Shown here one piece after another: positions 6,662-12,313 of a DNA stretch of 15,468 nt. The notes beneath the pieces were generated by a model. That model searched no databases. It worked only from the letters and a program-made list of their open reading frames with translations, and was not told where the DNA came from. The stretch is from the NCBI GenBank assembly GCA_016463555.1, contig JAEMRB010000011.1, positions 1 through 15,468 of the forward strand, in the 5' to 3' direction. This DNA is from Chloroflexota bacterium (GTDB lineage Bacteria > Chloroflexota > Limnocylindria > Limnocylindrales > Limnocylindraceae). Numbering within the stretch: the first letter of the stretch is position 1; each line of letters begins with the position of its first letter. The translations under genes were made by a program, and so were the position numbers.

Positions 6662-7831
6662 ATGGGACTCTTCCGTCGATCGAGTTCGAAGCCACCACAG
6701 CGCGGCCTCCCTGGTCGCTCTGAGGGGTACACGCCCCCCTATCGCGTTGACTCAGCATCTCAGCGATCCCAATCCACGTCACGCGGCCTCGGCGGAACGA
6801 TCGCGACCGCTATCTCCACGTTTGTCACCCTCTTCGTTATTGCTGGCGCTATTGGCCTCGCTGCAATTGCGCTCCCCTTCATCACCTCAATTGGTGGCAA
6901 CAGCTCGCCTACGCCGCCGCCCGCCTCAGTTGAACCGGGGCGGCCGACGCTCAGCGAGCCGAGTGACCCGATCACCGCCGCCTCAACCATTACCGTCAGC
7001 GGCACACTGCCGCAGGATCTCCTCGAGAAGAGTGATGCAATTATTCGCATCATCATCACGCGCGATGATGGCTCGGTTATCACCGGCGCTGAGATCAACA
7101 TGCCGAAGACGGCGGGCTTTGACGTGGCACAGATTCCTCTCTCAGCTGGCACCAACGTGATTGAAGCGGTCGTTGTGGTGAACGGCGTTGAGGGGACGCG
7201 CTCCGCTCCAATCACGATCGTGCGCGATACAACTGCCCCGTCGCTGACCATCACAGCGCCGACTCCAGGAGAAATCATGAACGGTGACGCTGTCACCGTC
7301 ACGGGGAAGACTGATAAAGACATTGATGTGCAGGTGCGCAACGAGACGACGGGAACGATTGAGAGCGGACGATCCACAACGAAGGGTGCGTTCTCCATTG
7401 GCATCACACTGCGTGATGGCACAAACGTGCTAACGATCACGGCGACCGATGGGGCTGGTAATCAGACATCAAAGAGCGTTGAGATCTCTACGAGCGCATC
7501 GGTCGGTCAAATCTCAATCATCCTAAATCCAGGAACGATCATCCTGAGCAAGAAGCCGATCGCATTTCGCGTCACCGCAACAGCAACCGACTCAACAGGT
7601 GCACCCGCTGCAAACGTGCGGGTGTGCATGTATGTCACTCCATATCAATTGCCCCCAAGTTCTCCTGTATGTGTCACCTCCGACGTGAATGGCCGAGCCG
7701 CATGGGATTATCTATTCCCTGATAATTACGTTGCCGAGGGACGTGGCCTTGTCACTGTGACCTATGAACTTTCTGTGGGTGACCCGATCTCTGGCACCCA
7801 GAGTTTCCGCTCCTACCTGGTGAAGCCGTGA
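6662..7831 (+). CDS. Single-pass membrane protein with Ig-like repeats, function unknown
   Basis: A 389-residue protein with a basic, Ser/Pro-rich cytoplasmic tail (1-45), one membrane helix (about 46-75), a short Pro-rich linker, then a wholly extracytoplasmic beta-rich region. Three Ig-like units can be outlined. The first (about 93-188) ends VNGVEGTRSAPITIVRD. The second (about 192-277) carries TVTGKTDKDIDV, LRDGTNVLTITATD and GAGN, typical of glucodextranase-B/bacterial Ig modules. The third (about 282-387) has TGAPAANVRV and VTSDVNGRAAWDYLF, like Big_1/invasin-type units, with C322 and C337 able to form a disulphide. There is no catalytic motif and no sorting signal, so binding, adhesion or wall scaffolding is the likely class of function. 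It is divergent from folC and its stop overlaps the GTG start of the zinc-ribbon gene, so the two are probably made together. Architecture is clear; role is not. Confidence 0.85.
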   Translation: MGLFRRSSSKPPQRGLPGRSEGYTPPYRVDSASQRSQSTSRGLGGTIATAISTFVTLFVIAGAIGLAAIALPFITSIGGNSSPTPPPASVEPGRPTLSEPSDPITAASTITVSGTLPQDLLEKSDAIIRIIITRDDGSVITGAEINMPKTAGFDVAQIPLSAGTNVIEAVVVVNGVEGTRSAPITIVRDTTAPSLTITAPTPGEIMNGDAVTVTGKTDKDIDVQVRNETTGTIESGRSTTKGAFSIGITLRDGTNVLTITATDGAGNQTSKSVEISTSASVGQISIILNPGTIILSKKPIAFRVTATATDSTGAPAANVRVCMYVTPYQLPPSSPVCVTSDVNGRAAWDYLFPDNYVAEGRGLVTVTYELSVGDPISGTQSFRSYLVKP

Positions 7832-8154
7832 GTGCTGCACCGGCCCTCACGTGGCGCTGCCCAACGTGCAGCGCGATCCAAGAGGAGTCTGGTCAGTGTT
7901 GGGTGTGTAAGACGCCGACCGCCTCGTGTGGAAGCTGTCGGCACATGCGCCGCTCCGTCATTAGCAAGGTCTCGTATTGCGGCATCGATAAGAAGCGTCG
8001 CCTCGTCGCCGAGAGTGACGTGAAAGAGTGCTGGACGGCGCCGGTGCCGCTGCAGGCCGCCGCGCAGCACGAGCGCGGAGTGGATGGAACGCTCCCCGAG
8101 CGCCCCCGACTTACCTGGGCGAGTGGCGGCCTCTGGGAGGGGCTAGAGGCCTAG
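7828..8154 (+). CDS. Small eight-cysteine zinc-ribbon-like protein
   Basis: A 108-residue soluble protein with no signal peptide or membrane helix. Cys pairs occur at 11/14 (CPTC), 24/27 (CWVC) and 34/37 (CGSC), with further Cys at 51 and 68. The first two pairs make a plausible zinc ribbon; the other four Cys could form a second site. Basic residues between 38 and 58 could contact nucleic acid or protein. The C-terminal third is Pro/Gly/Trp-rich and featureless. The GTG start overlaps the preceding TGA as GTGA, the same junction as galU/kinase, which supports this start and translational coupling to the Ig-domain membrane protein. It ends 4 nt from the convergent kinase gene. I do not recognise a named family. 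Zinc binding is inferred from Cys spacing, and the functional link to the membrane protein from coupling. Confidence 0.8.
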   Translation: MSAAPALTWRCPTCSAIQEESGQCWVCKTPTASCGSCRHMRRSVISKVSYCGIDKKRRLVAESDVKECWTAPVPLQAAAQHERGVDGTLPERPRLTWASGGLWEGLEA

Positions 8155-8157
8155 CCC
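8140..8157. terminator. Perfect 7-bp hairpin at the convergent stop codons
   Basis: GGGCTAG and CTAGCCC pair perfectly around the loop AGGC. The stem covers the zinc-ribbon stop codon and ends 1 nt before the kinase stop codon on the other strand. There is no T-run on either side, so it would act, if at all, as a bidirectional pause or mRNA 3'-end protector. A related GCTAGCC hairpin occurs at the other convergent junction (3780-3799). Confidence 0.35.
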
Positions 8158-8158
8158 G

Positions 8159-9979
8159 CTACGGACAGCCGGCGATCGCCGTCCCTGCTGGCGCACTCGT
8201 CACGATCGTAATCTCGCTTCCAGGCTCAACAGATGCCCCCGCAAACGGAGAGAAGCTGTCGATGCGATCTGTTGGATCCAGTAGCGCTGATGGCGCGTCT
8301 AGCGAGAGGCCGAGCGCCGACAGGAGCGCTGACGCGTCCGCGATGCTCGAGCAGCGAAGGTCTGGCACCTGCGGCAAGTCCACACCGCTTGTACTTGGTA
8401 ACGGGCTCGGCGCAGGCTCGGGCCCCAGCGAGACCACAAGATCAATCGCCGTACCGCTCGCAACCTGCACGCCAGGGCGTGGGTTCTGTTGAACCAGTTC
8501 GCCAGCAGGAACGATGTCGGAGTATTCGGAGAAGGTCGCACCTCGAACGAGCTTCGCCGTAGCCAGCGCAGCGATCCCATCCGCCTCACTCAGCCCGCGA
8601 ATGTCAGGGACCACCACGAATCCGCTCCCGGCCACCACACGAACCTCAATGACGGTGTTCAGTGGCACCAGCGTCTCGCTCCCAGGCGACTGCGAAAGGA
8701 TCGTGTCGACCGGCTGATCAGACGAGCTCACCCGCTCAACGACCTGTACGCGCAGGCCGAGGCCCTCAGCGATGGGGATCGCCTCAGCCAGCGTCAGCGT
8801 GGTGAGGCTCGGCACCTTCACGTTGTTATCTGGGCCAGTCCCTGCGGTGAAGAGGCGAAGCGCCAAGATCACACCGCCCACAAGAAGCAGCGCCGTGAGG
8901 GCGACCCCGCCGATCGCCAGGAGCATAGTGCGCAGCGACATCGTGTCGCCCGTATCGGGGGGCTCATCGCCGCCGACGTCGTTCGGGTCTGAAAGCATCT
9001 CCGGCTCACCTGGCCCAGCCTCCGCTGCAACTCGAGCGACGCGGGTCCCCGCAAGCGCACGTGGTGCGCCGGCGGCTGGCCCAACCGCACGAGATGGGAT
9101 CGCGGTGCGATTCGCCTGCACCACGTAGGTCTCAAGAGCGTCGGCGGCGGCAGTTGCGTTCACATACCGTTCGTTCGGCTTCGGTGCCAACAGCCGCATC
9201 GTGATGAGATCAAGCTCTGATGAGATATCGGGTCGCAACTCACGAGGCGACGGGGCGGGCGACTGACCGCGACGCTCCTTCAACTCTGCGCCGCTTAGGC
9301 GATCAAAGGGACGATGCCCTGTCAGTAGCTCAAAGAGCACGACGCCGAGGCCGAAGAGGTCTGACGCTGCGGATTGCGAACTGCCGGCCAGCACCTCTGG
9401 CGCAAGGTAGCCAACTGAACCCTCTGGCCGCTGGCCGCTGCGCGCAGCAGCTTCACTCCCGTCAACCTCATGCATTGCTTGTGCAATGCCGAAGTCGGCG
9501 ATCTGTGCGCGACCTTCACGGTTAATCAGAATGTTGCGCGACGAGACATCGCGATGAATGATGCCGCGCACATGTGCGGCGGCGAGTCCGCGCGCGACCT
9601 GTGCGGCAACGGCTGCAGCGCGACGTGGCACGAGTGGGCCAACACGGCGCAGCATCGAGGCGAGGTCTTCACCGTCGACAAATTCCATGATGATCGCTGG
9701 TGATTCACCCTCTGGCGCAACGTCAAATACGGCGGCGACGTTCGGGTGCGCCACGATTGCCGCGGCGCGACCCTCGGCGCGGAATCGGTCAGCGGCGTCA
9801 CGAGATGTTGCTAGTGGTGCGCGGAGCACCTTGACGGCCACGTCGCGGCCGAGCGCCTCATCGGTGGCGCGAAAGACGAGTGCGGCTGCCCCTTCGCCGA
9901 TCAGCTCCTGCAGCCGATAGCGACCGGCAACGATGTCGCCGGGCTTTAGCGTGCGCTCGTCACGTGCTGATGGCGTCAC
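8159..9979 (-). CDS. pknB: PASTA-domain Ser/Thr protein kinase (PknB/PrkC type)
   Basis: A 606-residue membrane kinase of the family that senses peptidoglycan fragments or lipid II and controls growth and wall synthesis. The cytoplasmic kinase domain (about 20-287) has glycine loop GEGAAALVF (third Gly replaced by Ala), K50 in VAVK, catalytic loop HRDVSSRN (142-149) with D144 and N149, DFG (162-164) and APE (193-195). A low-complexity juxtamembrane stretch (about 290-347) leads to one membrane helix (about 350-376). Three extracellular PASTA units follow (about 386-450, 455-519, 536-597), the second and third separated by a Pro/Ser linker. The catalytic loop lacks the Lys usual in Ser/Thr kinases and has Arg before the Asn. 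I chose GTG 9979 because it overlaps the galU stop as GTGA and gives a normal start just before the kinase domain; the longer frame runs 93 nt into galU. Kinase family is certain, ligand inferred. Confidence 0.93.
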   Translation of the reverse strand: MTPSARDERTLKPGDIVAGRYRLQELIGEGAAALVFRATDEALGRDVAVKVLRAPLATSRDAADRFRAEGRAAAIVAHPNVAAVFDVAPEGESPAIIMEFVDGEDLASMLRRVGPLVPRRAAAVAAQVARGLAAAHVRGIIHRDVSSRNILINREGRAQIADFGIAQAMHEVDGSEAAARSGQRPEGSVGYLAPEVLAGSSQSAASDLFGLGVVLFELLTGHRPFDRLSGAELKERRGQSPAPSPRELRPDISSELDLITMRLLAPKPNERYVNATAAADALETYVVQANRTAIPSRAVGPAAGAPRALAGTRVARVAAEAGPGEPEMLSDPNDVGGDEPPDTGDTMSLRTMLLAIGGVALTALLLVGGVILALRLFTAGTGPDNNVKVPSLTTLTLAEAIPIAEGLGLRVQVVERVSSSDQPVDTILSQSPGSETLVPLNTVIEVRVVAGSGFVVVPDIRGLSEADGIAALATAKLVRGATFSEYSDIVPAGELVQQNPRPGVQVASGTAIDLVVSLGPEPAPSPLPSTSGVDLPQVPDLRCSSIADASALLSALGLSLDAPSALLDPTDRIDSFSPFAGASVEPGSEITIVTSAPAGTAIAGCP

Positions 9980-10863
9980 GTAAGGCGCTCGTTTTCGGCG
10001 GCGACCGCCCCACGAACGACCGGTCCATAGACCGGGTGATCGAGCGCAACATGAAGGTTCGCGCGCAGCCAACCCTCTGGCGAGCCAACGTCATAGCGCG
10101 TTCCAGAGAAGTGGCGCGCGACAACTGGCTGCTCCTGCGCCAGGGTGTGGATCGCGTCGGTTAGTTGGATCTCACCGTTCAGGCCGTGTGGCGTCTGTTC
10201 AAGACGCTCGAAGATCTTCGGGCTAAGGATGTAGCGACCAACAACTGCAAGGTCTGAAGGTGCATGCGCTGCGTCAGGCTTCTCGACGACGCCGCGAAGT
10301 GGAATGGTTCGCCCCTGATCACTGGTTGGCAGCGTGGTGTCTGGGTCAACGATGCCGTAGCGATGCGTCTCTGATGGCGCAACGCGCATCACGCCGAGCA
10401 CCGATGCCTGTGTGGCGACATACGCGCCCATGAGTTCGGCGAGCGCAGGAGTCGTGCCGAAGATGAGGTCGTCGGGGAGCATCACAGCAAACGGCTCATG
10501 ACCAACAGCGTCTCGCGCCATGAGCACGGCGTGGCCGAGGCCGAGCTGCTCTTTCTGACGAATCGTCACAAGGTGGACCATGTCAGCAACCGCTCGCACG
10601 GCGCGAAGGTGCTCAATATCACCGCGCTCCTCAAGGATCGCTTCTAGGTCCGATGAGATGTCAAAGTGATCCTCAATCGCGCGCTTGTGTTCGCTCGTGA
10701 CGAGGATGACTCGCTCAATCCCAGAGGCAACCGCCTCTTCAATGGCGTACTGAATGGCGGGGCGGTCGACGATCGGCAGCAACTCCTTCGGAACGGCCTT
10801 CGTCGCGGGAAGGAATCGGGTGCCCCATCCGGCAACGGGGAGAACTGCGGTGCGGATCTTCAT
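9976..10863 (-). CDS. galU: UTP-glucose-1-phosphate uridylyltransferase
   Basis: Cytoplasmic enzyme making UDP-glucose from UTP and glucose 1-phosphate, the donor for envelope polysaccharides and glycolipids. The 295-residue protein has full family length. The nucleotide-binding start is AGWGTRFLPATKAVPKELLP (11-30). It also has LPDD (129-132) for metal and nucleotide contact, VVEKP (192-196), GEIQLTDAI (230-238) and the C-terminal YDVGSPEGW. All key residues visible to me are present. The ATG has GGAGG 5 nt upstream and an extended -10 promoter 27 nt upstream, which lets it be transcribed independently of the membrane gene before it. The stop overlaps the GTG of the PASTA kinase by 4 nt, so the kinase is probably translated from the same message. 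The pairing suggests coordination of sugar-nucleotide supply with wall signalling, which is an inference. Confidence 0.97.
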   Translation of the reverse strand: MKIRTAVLPVAGWGTRFLPATKAVPKELLPIVDRPAIQYAIEEAVASGIERVILVTSEHKRAIEDHFDISSDLEAILEERGDIEHLRAVRAVADMVHLVTIRQKEQLGLGHAVLMARDAVGHEPFAVMLPDDLIFGTTPALAELMGAYVATQASVLGVMRVAPSETHRYGIVDPDTTLPTSDQGRTIPLRGVVEKPDAAHAPSDLAVVGRYILSPKIFERLEQTPHGLNGEIQLTDAIHTLAQEQPVVARHFSGTRYDVGSPEGWLRANLHVALDHPVYGPVVRGAVAAENERLT

Positions 10864-10868
10864 AGGGG

Positions 10869-10873
10869 CCTCC
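10869..10873 (-). promoter_or_regulatory. Shine-Dalgarno site of galU
   Basis: GGAGG on the minus strand, 5 nt before the galU ATG. It is the clearest ribosome site among the first-in-operon genes here and contrasts with the apparently leaderless starts at 59 and 6615. Confidence 0.7.
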
Positions 10874-10890
10874 GTGCGGTGCTGGGTCTC

Positions 10891-10899
10891 AGGATACCA
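10891..10899 (-). promoter_or_regulatory. Extended -10 promoter of galU
   Basis: The minus strand reads TGGTATCCT: a TGn motif joined to TATCCT, which fits an extended -10. Transcription would begin about 20 nt before the ATG, leaving room for the GGAGG. It sits immediately after the stop of the upstream membrane gene. I see no good -35. Confidence 0.5.
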
Positions 10900-10900
10900 G

Positions 10901-11944
10901 TCACCCCGCGCGGCGAACCCACCTGAGCAACGCTCTCACGGGCCGACCAAGGAGCGGCAGTCGCACCTCACTCGTCGCTTCGACGCTCGCCAGGAACCCG
11001 CAGAGCAGGAGGAGCGCCCCGATCAGCTTCCCCACCTGGTACCCCTCGGTGGATCCGGCTCGATTCAACGTATCGGTAAGGCTCGGCACGAAGGCGCCCA
11101 GGGCGATGAGCGCCGTCGCCGGAACACGACGATTGAGGCTGCCATCGCGCCAGGCGCGCCAGGCATCGGGAACGCTGCGCACAAAGTTCACGGTGAGTGC
11201 CACGGGGGCGATCGCCAGATTAAAGAGCAGCTCATCACCGCGCTGATCTGGATCACTCGAATAGGGGAGCACACGGCGCTTCGGCATGAAGACGTAGATC
11301 GAGAAGAGAGCGCCGGTCAGCAACGCGAGTCCACCGCTCACATTCAAGATCGGTGTCAGCAGGCGAAGTGCTGGCGGGAGCAGGAGTGCGATTGGCGCGC
11401 CGGTCGCTGGATCTGTCGCCCACCCAGGCGCGGGAAGCTCGGCGATCACCACAAGTGGCACGGCGATAACGCTCAGTCCTGCGGTCAGCGTGATTGCAAA
11501 GCGTGCCCACCGTGCATCACCCATGTACGAGAGCCAGCCAATCGCAATCGCGGCGCCCCATGCGGTGAGTGCATAGACGAGCGCTGTTGGGCCTGCCGAC
11601 GGATCTTCCAGTCGACGTGCGACCAGAATTGTAAAGAGGCCAGAGAGGGCGAGGCAGAGCGCATACCAGTATCCGAAGCGCGTCTTCGCCAGCAGCAGAA
11701 TGGTGCCAGCACCGAGCCAGCCTGCGGTCCAGACGGCGCCGAAGAGATACCAGACGCGATAGATCGGTTCACTCCAGCCGATTGCTGCGGCGAGCGCCTC
11801 AGCGCCCGCTGCGATGGAGAAGGCGAGTGCGCCAACGCCCCACGCCAACTGATACGCACCGCGACGCGTTCGATACTGATCAAAGAGAAGCGCGGCGAAG
11901 AGCAGGGCGAAGAGCGCGGTGAGCGCTGGGATGAGCGTCGTCAC
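10901..11944 (-). CDS. Polytopic membrane protein of unknown function
   Basis: A 347-residue integral membrane protein with roughly eight to ten hydrophobic helices. The first begins at residue 3, then come helices around 32-54, 66-86, 92-108, 120-140, 147-167 and 185-225, a more polar loop at about 230-240 (MPKRRVLPYSSDPDQRGDE), and further hydrophobic stretches at about 243-255 and 275-320. The last 30 residues are basic and probably cytoplasmic. There is no transporter signature, ATP site or catalytic motif that I can recognise. The Arg-rich junction QYRTRRGAYQLAWG after helix 1 and many small residues suggest a helix-bundle sensor or scaffold, but this is a guess. The GTG start lies 12 nt after the stop of the six-cysteine protein, with a weak GGAAG 4 nt upstream, so the two are probably cotranscribed. 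galU follows 37 nt downstream with its own promoter. Confidence 0.8.
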   Translation of the reverse strand: MTTLIPALTALFALLFAALLFDQYRTRRGAYQLAWGVGALAFSIAAGAEALAAAIGWSEPIYRVWYLFGAVWTAGWLGAGTILLLAKTRFGYWYALCLALSGLFTILVARRLEDPSAGPTALVYALTAWGAAIAIGWLSYMGDARWARFAITLTAGLSVIAVPLVVIAELPAPGWATDPATGAPIALLLPPALRLLTPILNVSGGLALLTGALFSIYVFMPKRRVLPYSSDPDQRGDELLFNLAIAPVALTVNFVRSVPDAWRAWRDGSLNRRVPATALIALGAFVPSLTDTLNRAGSTEGYQVGKLIGALLLLCGFLASVEATSEVRLPLLGRPVRALLRWVRRAG

Positions 11945-11956
11945 GCTGCTTCCGGC

Positions 11957-12313
11957 CTACGCCGGCAGAAACTCGTGAGCATCGTGATGCAGCCCATCGC
12001 AGAGTCCGAACTCAGCGCCGGCACCGTGTGGCAGTCGGATCGGACGCATGATCTCGCGCACGCCGCTGCGGCTGCAGTGAAGCCAGCCGCGCGCCGCCAT
12101 CCAGCGCGGCGGGCAGGCGGGGTCGGTGCAGAACTGGAATGGCCCTGGATTGATGGGCGACGGTTCGCCGAACGAGGGGGCAACCTCGGTTGCGGTGGTG
12201 TCGAGCACGCTGATGCGGAATGGGGCGCCCTGGATCTGCGCCGAGCAACTGTCGCAGCGCGCGGCACTATTCTCAGCGATGATTGTGGGAATGCGGATGC
12301 CGTTCACTTCCAT
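11957..12313 (-). CDS. Small Cys/His-rich protein, probable metal binder, function unknown
   Basis: A 118-residue soluble protein without signal peptide. Cys occur at 20/23 (CDSC), 62/67 (CTDPAC), 80 and 105. His cluster at 79, 109, 110 and 113 in the C-terminal GLCDGLHHDAHEF. CDSC plus CTDPAC could hold one zinc ion in a treble-clef or rubredoxin-like fold, and the His-rich tail could make a second site. I do not recognise the family. I chose ATG 12313: a longer TTG start (12454) would add 47 low-complexity residues lying opposite the amylase signal peptide. A TANNNT hexamer lies 10 nt upstream with GAGG in between. It heads the minus-strand group that continues into the membrane protein. 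Its first 35 bases overlap the proposed amylase start on the other strand, so one of the two starts may need revision. Confidence 0.65.
   Translation of the reverse strand: MEVNGIRIPTIIAENSAARCDSCSAQIQGAPFRISVLDTTATEVAPSFGEPSPINPGPFQFCTDPACPPRWMAARGWLHCSRSGVREIMRPIRLPHGAGAEFGLCDGLHHDAHEFLPA
12268..12273 (+). promoter_or_regulatory. -10 element, probable promoter of the amylase gene
   Basis: TATTCT fits TANNNT and lies 5 nt before ATG 12279, one base closer than at 47 and 6622. It is inside the coding region of the divergent Cys-rich gene. No Shine-Dalgarno precedes ATG 12279, so a leaderless transcript is likely if this start is right. Confidence 0.4.

Noticed and set aside
6616..6732. 39-residue N-terminal extension of FolC
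   Set aside because: It overlaps the divergent gene start at 6662, is basic and unlike FolC, and ATG 6615 has a promoter at the right distance.
6760..7440. Minus-strand open frame of 226 codons opposite the Ig-domain gene
   Set aside because: The Val/Ser/Ile-rich translation is a mirror of the Thr/Ile/Asp-rich Ig repeats on the plus strand; no start signal or domain.
9980..10072. 31-residue N-terminal extension of the PASTA kinase
   Set aside because: It lies inside the 3' end of galU, and the Cys/Arg/Trp-rich translation does not resemble a kinase N-terminus. GTG 9979 gives the usual 4-nt overlap.
12126..12278. 51-residue N-terminal extension of the amylase
   Set aside because: It would place about 90 residues before the lipobox and lies antisense to the Cys/His-rich gene; a secreted lipoprotein needs a short signal peptide.
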